Shown: positions 8,294-16,920, counted from the first letter of the stretch. The stretch: 64,000 nt of DNA from Methanothrix sp. (GCF_016706325.1 NZ_JADJJX010000001.1:1736001-1800000); one strand, 5' to 3'. Notes: a model not told the origin generated them from the letters alone. Translations and numbers: made by a program.

Positions 8294-9727
8294 TCATAGC
8301 CCCAGACGGATATGCTTTATCTCCAGGAATGACTGCAGGCCGTAGAGCCCCAACTCCCGGCCGATGCCGCTCTCCTTCCAGCCTCCAAAGGGCATCTGAT
8401 GGTCCATGACATTGTTGATGTTGACCCCTACCCCTCCTGCCTCCAGCCTCTCTGCTGCCCGAATGCCTGTGGTGATGTCGCTGGTGTAGATGTATGCTGC
8501 AAGGCCGTAATTCGAGTCGTTTGCCAGCCTTATGGCCTCATCCAGGGTCTTGAATCTCATGACCGGAGCTACCGGCCCGAAGGTCTCCTCCCTCATGATC
8601 CTCATGCTGTGGTCGGCCCCGCCCAGGACGGTGGGCAGGAAGAAGTAGCCCTTATCGAAGGCCTCCCCCTCAGGCTCCCGGCCGCCGGAGAGCAGCTCAG
8701 CTCCCTTGTTCAGGGCATCGGCCACATGCTCTTTGGTCCTGGATCTCTGCTCTCTGCTGAACATCGGTCCCAGGTCCACATTCTCCTCCAGGCCGTTGCC
8801 GATCCTCAGCCGCTCAGCCTGGCGGACCAGTAGCTCGCCAAACTCCTCTGCTATCTCCTCTGCTACATAGACCCGGTTGACGCTGATGCAGATCTGTCCC
8901 ATGTTGGAGAAGGCCCTCTGGGCGCAGGCAGCAGCCGCTTTTTCGATATCGGTATCAGCACAGACGATGAAGGGCGAGTTCCCCCCCAGCTCCAGGGAGA
9001 CGCGCTTGATCCGATCGGCTGCATGGGCCATTATCCATCTTCCGGTCTCAGTCTGGCCGGTGAAGGCGATCTTCCTGGAGATGGGGTTTTCCACCAGTTC
9101 TGCGCCCACCTCTTCGCCCGGGCCGTGGACCACATTGACTGCCCCTGCGGGAAGGCCGGCCTCATGGACTGCTCGCAAGAACTCTGTGGCGGCGACGGGG
9201 GCACGGCTGGGTGGTTTGGCCACAAATGTGCAACCTGCAGCCAGGCACGGCCCCACCTTCCAGGAGAGAAGGTCCACCGGATAGTTCCAGGGAGTGATGA
9301 GGGCAGCGACTCCCACCGGCTGGCGGATGACGATGCTCCTGCCCCGGTGGGTTGCCAACCACTCTCCGACGTTCCTTCTGCCCTCTTCAGCATAGTAGTC
9401 CAGGATATCGGCAGAGGAGAGGATCTCAGCCCGGGCATTCTTCAGAGGCTTTCCCTGCTCCTGGGTCAGCAGGCGGGCCATGGTCTCAGATCTCTCCCGC
9501 ACCAGCTCAGCGGCAGAATGCAGTATCTCCGCTCTCTTTTCGCTGGAGGTTTCAGACCAGACTGCAAATGCCCTCTTCGCCGCCTCCAGGGCCAATCGGG
9601 CATGCTGGCGGGTTCCAGATGATACAACAGCTACTGCCTCCTGGTCTGCCGGATTGTAGATCGTCTTCGCATTATGGGATGAGATGGAAAGCTGCTCCCC
9701 ATCGATTATCATATGAGTCTGATGCAT
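8294..9727 (-). CDS. NAD(P)-dependent aldehyde dehydrogenase
   Basis: An aldehyde dehydrogenase superfamily enzyme oxidising an aldehyde to its carboxylate. The 477 residues cover the full family. Visible are the NAD-site segment TPWNYPVDLLSWKVGPCLAAG, the general-base glutamate in LELGGNSP, the catalytic cysteine 280 in GQICISVNR, and EETFGPVAPV and PFGGWKESGIGRE near the end. The closest styles are succinate-semialdehyde or glycolaldehyde/lactaldehyde dehydrogenases, but the substrate cannot be read from sequence. The start has GGAGGT four bases upstream. It is divergent from a small HTH regulator at 9969. Confidence 0.92.
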   Translation of the reverse strand: MHQTHMIIDGEQLSISSHNAKTIYNPADQEAVAVVSSGTRQHARLALEAAKRAFAVWSETSSEKRAEILHSAAELVRERSETMARLLTQEQGKPLKNARAEILSSADILDYYAEEGRRNVGEWLATHRGRSIVIRQPVGVAALITPWNYPVDLLSWKVGPCLAAGCTFVAKPPSRAPVAATEFLRAVHEAGLPAGAVNVVHGPGEEVGAELVENPISRKIAFTGQTETGRWIMAHAADRIKRVSLELGGNSPFIVCADTDIEKAAAACAQRAFSNMGQICISVNRVYVAEEIAEEFGELLVRQAERLRIGNGLEENVDLGPMFSREQRSRTKEHVADALNKGAELLSGGREPEGEAFDKGYFFLPTVLGGADHSMRIMREETFGPVAPVMRFKTLDEAIRLANDSNYGLAAYIYTSDITTGIRAAERLEAGGVGVNINNVMDHQMPFGGWKESGIGRELGLYGLQSFLEIKHIRLGL

Positions 9728-9892
9728 GAAAACCTCCGCCTAATCTATCCGATTATCTGTTCCATTGTCAATTCCGTCCCTTCCGGCTGATAACCTTTGG
9801 GCCTGCGGCAGTCAAGCGGGCACCGCTCTATGCTGCTGCCTATGCCTTCATCCAGGAAAGATGCATCGTCCGCCGCCGTCCACAGACTTGTA

Positions 9893-9906
9893 TAACATTT
9901 ATATGG
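9893..9906 (+). promoter_or_regulatory. TATA-like box upstream of HTH regulator
   Basis: AACATTTATATGGG lies about 65 bases before the ATG at 9969 and fits an archaeal TATA box with a leader of about 40 bases. The leader (AATGATCGAACAA... TTCGAGGTTCATT) contains an imperfect dyad that could serve autoregulation. Confidence 0.4.
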
Positions 9907-9968
9907 GTATAAGCATTATCGAAGCGGAGATAATGATCGAACAAACATCGATTCGAGGTTCATTATAG

Positions 9969-10295
9969 ATGAAGTCGCCATGTGAGGAGATCGTCTGGGA
10001 TGTGCTTCCCAGCATCAGAGCGGCTATTGCCGAAGAGCTGATCAAGAGAGGAATATCTCAGAAGGATGTATCCAGGATGCTGGGAATCACCCCGCCCGCT
10101 GTATCCCAGTATGTCTCAAAGAAGAGGGGCTATAATATTGAATTCAGAGAGGATATCAGGGAAGCTATAGGAGAGTTGGCTGAGGATCTCATCGAGGGAA
10201 AGGTCGATGATCTGGTAAAGAGGATTTGTGGGATTTGCCGCATGCTTCAAGAGGATGAGAGTGCTTGTATCCCTACAAGATGCAAAGGGAAATAG
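9969..10295 (+). CDS. Small HTH regulator with C-terminal cysteine cluster
   Basis: A 108-residue DNA-binding protein. Residues about 20-60 form a Cro/XRE-like helix-turn-helix (LIKRGISQKDVSRMLGITPP, then AVSQYVSKKRG). The C-terminus has four cysteines in the pattern C-x2-C-x10-C-x4-C (CGIC to CIPTRC), suitable for an Fe-S cluster or zinc. Such short HTH plus cysteine proteins are common archaeal predicted regulators. It is divergent from the aldehyde dehydrogenase, which it may control. Redox or metal sensing is inference from the cysteines. Confidence 0.8.
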   Translation: MKSPCEEIVWDVLPSIRAAIAEELIKRGISQKDVSRMLGITPPAVSQYVSKKRGYNIEFREDIREAIGELAEDLIEGKVDDLVKRICGICRMLQEDESACIPTRCKGK

Positions 10296-10310
10296 TAGCC
10301 GTCAAAAACA

Positions 10311-10560
10311 TCTCCCATCGAGCGTTACCACCTCCCATCGAGCGTTACCACCTCCCATCGAGCGTTACCACCTCCCATCGAGCGTTACCACCCACCTACC
10401 CCCCAGGCGTTACCACCTCCCATCGAGCGTTACCACCTCCCATCGAGCGTTACCACCTCCCATCGAGCGTTATCATCTCCCATCGAGCAGCATCATCTCC
10501 CATCGAGCATCATCATCCCCCATCGAGCGCTATCATCTCCCATCGAGCAGCATCATCTCT
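10311..10560 (+). repeat. 20-bp tandem repeat array, about 12 units
   Basis: Units of the form CTCCCATCGAGCGTTACCAC repeat from just after the regulator stop to about 50 bases before larE. There are eleven recognisable copies and one degenerate unit (10391-10410); the downstream copies drift to CATCATC endings. There are no spacers, so it is not a CRISPR array. No promoter for larE is obvious inside it. Confidence 0.9.
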
Positions 10561-10611
10561 CACATCTTCTGATTGCCTCATCGGTGAAAGGGTGTCTTTG
10601 GGATATTAAAA

Positions 10612-11421
10612 ATGGACCTGAATGGCGAACTTGAGCGAAAGCTAATGGATCTGAAACGCCGGATTGGAGAGAGGAGGAGTCTTCTTGTCTCTTATTCTGG
10701 AGGAGTGGACAGCAGCCTCCTGGCCAGGCTGGCTCATGATGTCCTGGGTGAGAGGGCTATGGCAGTGATCTTGGACAGCGAGACCTATCCCAGAGGCGAG
10801 CTGGAGAAAGCTGTTGCCCTGGCAGAAGCCATCGGCCTCAGGCTGAGGGTGGAGAGGTTCTCCATCCTCGATGACCGGGATTTCGCCCTGAACCCAGCCA
10901 CACGCTGCTATATCTGCAAAAAAAAGGGCATCGCCATTCTCAAGAGGGTAGCACTTGAAGAGGGCATTGACTGCATCGCCGATGGGGTGAACGCCGACGA
11001 TCTCGATGATTACAGGCCTGGCATCGCCGCCTGCAGCGAGGAGGGGATCTGGCATCCATTCATCGACTCAGGGTTAACCAAAAAGGATATCCGCTCCCTG
11101 GTCAGAGATCTGGGACTGCCAGTCTGGGACAAACCCTCATCCGCCTGTCTGGCCTCGCGCATTCCCTATAATGAGAGGATCACAGAGGAGGGCTTGAGGA
11201 TGGTGGAGGAGGGGGAGGAGTACCTGAAGGGCCTGGGCTTTGGACAGCTGCGAGTGAGGATGCAGGGAAGAACGGCACGAATCGAGCTGGAGGACCGGGA
11301 TATGGAACGGGCATTACTCCAGCGGGAGGAGATCGCCATGAGGCTGAAGGGCATTGGCTTTGAATATGTGACCCTGGATTTAGAGGGCTACAGAAGCGGC
11401 AGCTCAAACGAGGTATTGTGA
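10612..11421 (+). CDS. larE: LarE-like ATP-dependent sulfur transferase (three-cysteine type)
   Basis: A PP-loop enzyme that adenylates a substrate carboxylate and inserts sulfur; in LarE this builds the nickel-pincer cofactor of lactate racemase. The PP-loop SGGVDS is at residues 29-34. Three cysteines, C99 and C102 (TRCYICKK) and C179 (SSACLASRIPYN), match the LarE class thought to use a [4Fe-4S] cluster rather than giving up one sacrificial cysteine sulfur. At 269 residues it is full length. Its stop overlaps the cysteine desulfurase start (GTGA), which points to a sulfur donor next door. LarB and LarC are not in the window. Confidence 0.88.
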   Translation: MDLNGELERKLMDLKRRIGERRSLLVSYSGGVDSSLLARLAHDVLGERAMAVILDSETYPRGELEKAVALAEAIGLRLRVERFSILDDRDFALNPATRCYICKKKGIAILKRVALEEGIDCIADGVNADDLDDYRPGIAACSEEGIWHPFIDSGLTKKDIRSLVRDLGLPVWDKPSSACLASRIPYNERITEEGLRMVEEGEEYLKGLGFGQLRVRMQGRTARIELEDRDMERALLQREEIAMRLKGIGFEYVTLDLEGYRSGSSNEVL

Positions 11422-12677
11422 ATTATCTGAATGTTCAAGAGATAAGATCCGATTTTCCCATCCTCGGCGATCTCATCGATCTCATATACCTGGATAATGC
11501 CGCCACCAGCCTCACCCCGGAACCAGTCTTAGAGGTGCTCTTGGGCTACTACCGCCATTACAGGGCCAATGTGGGGCGAGGGGTCTACCGCCAGGCTCAG
11601 ATGGCCGACCAGAGATACAGAGACGCTCACCAGAAGGTGGCAGCCTTTGTGGGTGGCGAGGATGGAACGGCAATCTTCACCAGGAATGCTACCGAGTCCA
11701 TCAATATGGTCGCCCGTGGCCTGGACTGGAAGAGGGGGGACAGGATCGTCACCACATTGCTCGAGCACCACTCCAACCTCCTGCCCTGGATGAGGCTGAA
11801 GCAGAAGGGGATCGATCTGGAGGTCATAGCTCCGGACAGAGCAGGAAGGATCGATCTGGCCGATTTGGAGAGGGCCATAAACAGGAAGACCAGGCTTGTG
11901 GCCATGAGCCATCTATCCAATTCCCTGGGCAGCATTCAGCCTGCAAGAGAGGTTGGCCGGATCTGCCGGGAGAGAGGAGCCCTCTTTCTACTGGATGCTG
12001 CTCAGTCCCTGCCCCATATGCAGGTGAGTGTCAGGGACATAGATTGCGATTTTCTCTGTTTCTCCGGCCACAAGATGCTCGCCCCCACCGGCTCTGGGGT
12101 TCTCTGGGCCAGGGCAGGCTGCCTTGCGGGCAAAGGGCAGGAGCAGGAGAGCGGGAAGAAGGCGGGCGGCAGTGCACTTGAGCCCCTGCTGGTGGGAGGA
12201 GGGATGGTGGAGGATGTCTTCGAGGACAGCTTCACCATCAAACAGGGCTATGAGGGCTATGAGGCGGGAACGCCTGACATCTCCGCTGGCATTGGCCTTG
12301 GGGCTGCAGTGGACTATCTGGCCCGAACAGGGATGGAAAAGATCCATGAGCATGAGATGATGCTCACCAGGAAGCTTCTAAACGGGCTGGAGGGCATAGA
12401 AGGCCTGCAGGTCTACGGACCGGGGAGTGATAGCCTGAAGATGCGGGGAGGGGTGGTCTCCTTCGGGATTGAGGGTCTATTGCCCCATGAGATCGCTCTG
12501 ATGCTTGACCAGGCCTCAAACATCTGTATTCGCTCCGGGCATCACTGCTGCCTTCCTCTGATGAGGCATCTGGGGCTTAAGAATGGCACCGCCCGGGCAT
12601 CGCTCTATCTTTACAATACCGAGGTGGAGGTCGAGAAGCTCTTGGGGACGTTGGAGCAGATCGCCAGGATGGCCTAG
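11418..12677 (+). CDS. Cysteine desulfurase, SufS/class V aminotransferase type
   Basis: A PLP enzyme taking sulfur from cysteine as a protein persulfide for cofactor or Fe-S assembly. At 419 residues it is full length. The N-terminus has YLDNAATS, the PLP lysine is K219 in SGHKMLAPTGSG, and the catalytic cysteine C377 is in RSGHHCCLP, with the second cysteine following. It starts at GTG within the larE stop. Its setting between larE and fdhD suggests it feeds several sulfur-transfer enzymes. A small insertion at about residues 233-247 (charged, KGQEQESGKKAGG) is unusual. Confidence 0.92.
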   Translation: MNYLNVQEIRSDFPILGDLIDLIYLDNAATSLTPEPVLEVLLGYYRHYRANVGRGVYRQAQMADQRYRDAHQKVAAFVGGEDGTAIFTRNATESINMVARGLDWKRGDRIVTTLLEHHSNLLPWMRLKQKGIDLEVIAPDRAGRIDLADLERAINRKTRLVAMSHLSNSLGSIQPAREVGRICRERGALFLLDAAQSLPHMQVSVRDIDCDFLCFSGHKMLAPTGSGVLWARAGCLAGKGQEQESGKKAGGSALEPLLVGGGMVEDVFEDSFTIKQGYEGYEAGTPDISAGIGLGAAVDYLARTGMEKIHEHEMMLTRKLLNGLEGIEGLQVYGPGSDSLKMRGGVVSFGIEGLLPHEIALMLDQASNICIRSGHHCCLPLMRHLGLKNGTARASLYLYNTEVEVEKLLGTLEQIARMA

Positions 12678-12723
12678 AGCCGGTGGTCTGGGAGGGCTGG
12701 AGGCACAGGGGAGGTCAGAGAAG

Positions 12724-13482
12724 GTGATTGAGGACTTTGAGTGTTTGAGGGTGGATGGTGATGTGGTCCACAGGGCCGCCTGCCCAGTGGTAGAGGAGGT
12801 GCCCCTCTCCATTTTCATTAACGGCCGCCATTTTACCACTGCCATGATCAGCCCCCAGATGAGACGGGAGTTTGTGGCCGGGCATCTTTATTCTGAGAGG
12901 ATTGTCTCCCAGGTGCAGGAGATCGAGTCTTTGGAGGTGGAGGGGGATGTGGCCCGGGTCATCGTCACCAACCCCATCCGGGCGGTAGTTCCCAGGAGGC
13001 CGATTGTGAGCGGCTGCGGGGGAATTGCCTCCTTTCTGGATGAGGCCAGGCTTCCCAGGATACGATCCGGTCTGACTATAAGCATGGAGCAGGCGAGGGA
13101 GGCGATGAAGGCCATATCCCTCTCCAAGACGCACATAGCTACGGGCGGGGTGCATTCTGTGGGTTTATTCGATCAGTCCGGCCCTCTCACCATTGTTGAG
13201 GATATCAGCCGCCATAACGCATTGGACAAGGCCATAGGGATTCAGATCCTCAAGGGGGAGGAATTCGACTTTGGGCGGATGTTTGCTGCCTGCACCGGCC
13301 GGGTCTCCTCTGATATGGCCCTGAAGTGCTCTGTGGCAGGCATACCAATAGTTGTCTCCCGCGGTGCGACGACAGGCCTTGCCATATCCATTGCCCAGAG
13401 GACGGGCCTTGGTATCATCGGTTTCCTGCGGGGCAAGAGGCTGACCGTTTACAGTAATCCAGAGAGGTTTGAGATTGGCTGA
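12724..13482 (+). CDS. fdhD: Formate dehydrogenase accessory sulfurtransferase FdhD
   Basis: FdhD passes sulfur from a cysteine desulfurase to the molybdenum or tungsten cofactor of formate dehydrogenase. I place the start at GTG 12724, which has GGAGGTC about eight bases upstream; the frame is open further upstream but that part does not resemble the family. Visible are PLSIFINGRHF, VSGCGG (the cysteine loop, here with one cysteine rather than CxxC), HIATGGVHS and VEDISRHNALDKAIG. At 252 residues the length is normal. It follows the desulfurase by 46 bases. No formate dehydrogenase is in the window. Confidence 0.92.
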   Translation: MIEDFECLRVDGDVVHRAACPVVEEVPLSIFINGRHFTTAMISPQMRREFVAGHLYSERIVSQVQEIESLEVEGDVARVIVTNPIRAVVPRRPIVSGCGGIASFLDEARLPRIRSGLTISMEQAREAMKAISLSKTHIATGGVHSVGLFDQSGPLTIVEDISRHNALDKAIGIQILKGEEFDFGRMFAACTGRVSSDMALKCSVAGIPIVVSRGATTGLAISIAQRTGLGIIGFLRGKRLTVYSNPERFEIG

Positions 13483-13489
13483 GGAGGGA

Positions 13490-14392
13490 ATGCTCTGCTC
13501 TCTGTGCCGGAAACGGGCGGTAATCTCCCAGCGCTACCTCGGCCGGCAGCTCTGCCAGGATCATTTCGTCCGGGATTTCGAGGGGCGGATGGTCCAGAGC
13601 ATTGAGAGAAGCAGGATGATCGAGGAGGGGGAGAGGATTGCTGTGGCGGTAAGCGGGGGGAAGGATAGCACCGCCCTTCTCTTTGCCCTGTCCAGGGCCT
13701 TCGCCGAAAGGGAGGTGGAGCTGGTGGCGGTTACTGTGGATGAGGGCATCGCCGGCTACCGGGATGATACCATCCTGGCTGCAGAGAGGATCGCCCGGCA
13801 GTTGGGGATCGAGCAGGTGATCGTCTCTTTCCGGGAGGAGTACGGCTATGATCTGGACGAGATGGTGGTGGGATCTGAGGTTGCCCCCTGCACCCACTGC
13901 GGTGTCTTCCGCAAGAGCTCATTGAACCGGGCGGCGAAACGCCTGGGCGCAGCAAAGCTTGCCACCGGGCACAATCAGGATGATGAGGCTCAGTCGGTGA
14001 TGATGAACTATCTGAAAGGGGACATAGAGCGATTGATGCGCTTCCGCCCCCGCAGAGAGCAGCCGGGGTTGGTGCCCAGGATCAAGCCCCTGCGAGACCT
14101 TCCTGAGAAGGAGATCGCCCTTTATTCCATTCTCAATGGCATCTATTTCGAGTCGAGGGAATGCCCTTATGCTCAGCTGGCTCTGAGAGCAGATGTGCGG
14201 GATATGATGAATCGGATGGAGAGCCTCTTTCCCGGAACCCGGCAGAGGACATTGAGGGGATTCGAGAGGATCGAGGCTCTCTGCAAAGAGGGCTGGGGGC
14301 AGATGGAGCTGGCAGAGTGCAGGGAGTGCGGTGAGCCCTGTGTGGGAGAGAGATGCAAGGCCTGCGAGCTATTGGGCAGGCTGAGGGGATGA
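13490..14392 (+). CDS. TtuA/Ncs6-like tRNA 2-thiolation enzyme
   Basis: A PP-loop ATPase of the TtuA/Ncs6 group that thiolates tRNA uridines. The N-terminal zinc finger (CSLCRKRAVI, LCQDHF), the PP-loop AVSGGKDST, the cluster cysteines (APCTHCG and ECPYAQ) and the C-terminal zinc finger (CRECGEPCVGERCKACE) are all present in family order. I chose ATG 13490 because the protein then begins MLCSLC like relatives; a TTG at 13469 inside fdhD is the alternative. Its position in a sulfur operon fits. The ubiquitin-like protein at 21327 could be its sulfur carrier. Confidence 0.9.
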   Translation: MLCSLCRKRAVISQRYLGRQLCQDHFVRDFEGRMVQSIERSRMIEEGERIAVAVSGGKDSTALLFALSRAFAEREVELVAVTVDEGIAGYRDDTILAAERIARQLGIEQVIVSFREEYGYDLDEMVVGSEVAPCTHCGVFRKSSLNRAAKRLGAAKLATGHNQDDEAQSVMMNYLKGDIERLMRFRPRREQPGLVPRIKPLRDLPEKEIALYSILNGIYFESRECPYAQLALRADVRDMMNRMESLFPGTRQRTLRGFERIEALCKEGWGQMELAECRECGEPCVGERCKACELLGRLRG

Positions 14393-14517
14393 TCGATATC
14401 TATCCCACACAGGCCCTCACCGGCAGAGAAGAGAAGCTGAAAAGGATATCCCGGATATGCGCCTTTCACGGCCCTGATGATTGCATGCTGGGCCGAAGAA
14501 GCACGACAGCCATATAA
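14389..14517 (+). CDS. 42-codon ORF coupled to the TtuA-like gene
   Basis: ATGA overlap with the preceding stop opens a 42-residue frame (MIDIYPTQALTG, then KLKRISRICAFHGPDDC, ending TTAI). It holds two cysteines about ten residues apart. The tight coupling suggests translation, but I recognise no family and it could be chance. It ends just before the terminator hairpin. Confidence 0.35.
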   Translation: MIDIYPTQALTGREEKLKRISRICAFHGPDDCMLGRRSTTAI

Positions 14518-14527
14518 ATAAAATAGT

Positions 14528-14550
14528 GAGGCCAGAATCCCTCTGGCCTC
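14528..14550 (-). terminator. Strong hairpin terminator between convergent operons
   Basis: GAGGCCAGA (14528-14536) and TCTGGCCTC (14542-14550) form a perfect 9-bp stem with a 5-base loop. On the minus strand it is followed by a T-rich stretch (CTATTTTATTTATA), which fits termination of cdc48. It may also end the sulfur operon on the plus strand. Confidence 0.7.
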
Positions 14551-14572
14551 ATCCCCTTATTCGCCAGGGCAT

Positions 14573-16744
14573 CTATGCTGCCTTGGCTTTGGAGAACTTC
14601 TTGTACAGCTCGAACTCCGAAGCAGTAGGCTGGACCTTCTTCAGTGCCTCCTCAAAGTGTTTTTTAGAGACCTTGTACTCGCAGATCTCATCATCTGCCT
14701 TGCATTGGCCGGCGAGGACATACTCCCGGATGGCCAGCATCACTGACTCATTGACCACTGCACCCAGGTCGGCGCCGGAGAACTTGTCCGTTCTCTTGGC
14801 CATGTCCTCTAAATCCACGTCCTCAGCCAGGGGCTTCTTGGCGGTGTGGATCTTCAGGATCTCCAGGCGGGCCTCCTCATCTGGCATACCGATCTCGATC
14901 AGCCTGTCGAACCTGCCCGGACGGAGCAGGGCGGCATCGATGATATCCGGCCGGTTGGTGGCGGCGATCACCATCACATCGTTCAGCGACTCCAGGCCGT
15001 CCAGCTCAGTGAGGATCTGAGAGATCACCCTCTCTGTGACATGAGAGTCGCTGCTCATGCCCCCCCTGGTGGGAGCGATGGAGTCGATCTCATCCAGGAA
15101 GACCACCGATGGTGCTGCCTGTCTGGCCTTGCGGAAGGTCTCTCTCACCGCCTTCTCCGATTCGCCCACCCATTTGCTCAGGAACTCCGGGCCCTTGATG
15201 CTGATGAAGTTGGCCTGGCTCTCCGTAGCCACAGCTTTGGCGAGCATGGTCTTGCCCGTTCCAGGGGGGCCGTAGAGCAGAATTCCTCGCGGCGGCTTGG
15301 CATCCATATGCTCGAAGAGCTTGGCATAGGTCAAGGGCCATTCCACAGACTCTATCAGCTGCTGCTTGACATCATCCAGTCCGCCGATCTCATTCCAGTG
15401 CACATTGGGTGATTCGATCATCACCTCGCGCATGGCAGAGGGCTCCATCTCCCGCAGGGCTGAATGGAAGTCCTCGTTGTTGACCTCGATCTTGTTGAGG
15501 GTCTCTGCTGGTATGGACTCGACCTCCAGATCGATCTCCGGCAGCACCCGGCGGATGGCGCGCATGGCCGCCTCCCTGGCCAGGGCAGCGAGATCTGCTC
15601 CCACGAAGCCATGGGTCACATCGGCGAGCTTCTCCTGGTTCACGTCCTTGGCCAGGGGCATTCCTCTGGTATGGATCTGCAGGATCTCCAGACGGGAGTT
15701 CCTGTTGGGAACTCCGATCTCAATCTCCCTGTCGAACCTTCCCGGCCTGCGCAGGGCTGGATCGATGGAGTCCGGCCGGTTGGTGGCAGCGATGACCACC
15801 ACCTTGCCCCGGGTCTCCATGCCGTCCATCAGGGCTAAGAGCTGAGCTACCACCCGGCGTTCCACCTCCCCTGTTACCTCCTCTCTCTTGGGAGCGATGG
15901 AGTCGATCTCATCGATGAGGATGATGGAAGGTGCATGCTCCTCGGCAGTCTTGAATAGCTGTCTGAGCTTCTCCTCGGATTCGCCATAGTACTTGGACAT
16001 GATCTCCGGACCGCTCAAGGTCTCGAAGTGAGCATGGGTCTCAGAGGCCAGAGCCTTGGCCAGCAGAGTCTTGCCCGTGCCAGGCGGACCGTAGAGCAGA
16101 ACCCCCTTGGGTGCCTCAACCCCCAGCCGCTCGAACAGCTCTGGGTGCTTCATGGGAAGCTCAATCATCTCCCTGACCTTCTTGATCTCCGCAGAGAGGC
16201 CGCCTATGTCCTCATAAGTGATGAGAGGTCCGATCTTCTCCTCTTTGGCCGGCTTATCAGAGATATTGATCTTTGTCCGCTCGCCGATCACCGTCCCCTC
16301 CTTGGTGGGAGAGACGCGGGTGGCCATGAGCTCGATCTTTCTGCCCATCACAGAGATCTCGATTATGTCGCCCCGGGTTATTACCCGGCCTTCCATGTAT
16401 CTCTTCAGGTACTCCTCCCCGCCGGTGATGCGAAGGGGAACAGTAGGAGCGAAGAGCACAGTCTCAGCCGGTACGGCCTGTGCGATCTTGAGTGGAACCC
16501 GGTCGTCTATGCTTACACCGGCGTTCCTGCGGGTGTTTCCGTCCAGCCGGACTACGCCTGTGCCTGTATCCTCGGGATAGCCCGGCCAGACCATTGCTGC
16601 AGTCTTCTTCTTTCCCAGGATGCTTACAACATCTCCCGCCTGCCAGCCCATCTCATTCAATATCTGCGGGTCAACCCTGGCAATGCCCCTTCCCACATCA
16701 GTGGGGCGGGCTTCAATGATCTTAAGTGTGACTTCTTCTGCCAT
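14573..16744 (-). CDS. CDC48/VCP-type AAA ATPase
   Basis: A hexameric unfoldase that feeds proteins to the proteasome and remodels complexes. The 723 residues comprise the double-psi-barrel N domain (about 1-180), then two AAA domains, each with Walker A (GPPGTGKT), Walker B (ILIDEIDS and VFLDEIDS) and arginine-finger regions (RRPGRFDREIE, LRPGRFDRLIE). The second ring ends with the helical VCP region, and there is a short acidic/basic tail. Length is typical of archaeal VAT/CDC48. It is transcribed alone with a leader of about 140 bases carrying a palindrome near the predicted transcription start. Confidence 0.96.
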   Translation of the reverse strand: MAEEVTLKIIEARPTDVGRGIARVDPQILNEMGWQAGDVVSILGKKKTAAMVWPGYPEDTGTGVVRLDGNTRRNAGVSIDDRVPLKIAQAVPAETVLFAPTVPLRITGGEEYLKRYMEGRVITRGDIIEISVMGRKIELMATRVSPTKEGTVIGERTKINISDKPAKEEKIGPLITYEDIGGLSAEIKKVREMIELPMKHPELFERLGVEAPKGVLLYGPPGTGKTLLAKALASETHAHFETLSGPEIMSKYYGESEEKLRQLFKTAEEHAPSIILIDEIDSIAPKREEVTGEVERRVVAQLLALMDGMETRGKVVVIAATNRPDSIDPALRRPGRFDREIEIGVPNRNSRLEILQIHTRGMPLAKDVNQEKLADVTHGFVGADLAALAREAAMRAIRRVLPEIDLEVESIPAETLNKIEVNNEDFHSALREMEPSAMREVMIESPNVHWNEIGGLDDVKQQLIESVEWPLTYAKLFEHMDAKPPRGILLYGPPGTGKTMLAKAVATESQANFISIKGPEFLSKWVGESEKAVRETFRKARQAAPSVVFLDEIDSIAPTRGGMSSDSHVTERVISQILTELDGLESLNDVMVIAATNRPDIIDAALLRPGRFDRLIEIGMPDEEARLEILKIHTAKKPLAEDVDLEDMAKRTDKFSGADLGAVVNESVMLAIREYVLAGQCKADDEICEYKVSKKHFEEALKKVQPTASEFELYKKFSKAKAA

Positions 16745-16875
16745 CAGAATCCTCCGTTCGTGGTTATTTCATCATTGCTCTTTTTTTTTGTTCTGGTCGT
16801 TTAATCGTCATCCAAATGAGTTTTATCTGATCGTCATTCCCTTTTATCTGATCATCATCCTTGATACCTGATATT

Positions 16876-16911
16876 ACTAACCTTTAGTTAGTGTACAGAT
16901 GGCTATTTAAA
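16876..16911 (-). promoter_or_regulatory. cdc48 promoter with palindromic operator at predicted start site
   Basis: On the minus strand a BRE-like CAAAG and TATA box TTTAAATA lie at 16904-16915. About 20-25 bases downstream sits the perfect inverted repeat ACTAAC-N5-GTTAGT (16876-16892), right where transcription should begin. That is a natural place for a repressor. The leader beyond it contains two near copies of TTTATCTGATC-TCATC. Confidence 0.55.
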
Positions 16912-16920
16912 CTTTGCGGT

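Noticed and set aside
8137..8409. 90-codon plus-strand frame between ligase and aldehyde dehydrogenase
   Set aside because: It covers the dispersed repeat and the antisense end of the dehydrogenase; no protein character.
10311..10560. Possible CRISPR array
   Set aside because: Units of 20 bp follow each other with no spacers, and no cas genes are near.
12583..12723. Longer FdhD start with 47 extra residues
   Set aside because: The added part overlaps the desulfurase gene and is Arg/Trp/Ser-rich frame noise; the GTG at 12724 has a good ribosome-binding site.
16028..16804. 258-codon plus-strand frame over cdc48
   Set aside because: Antisense shadow of a well-conserved gene.
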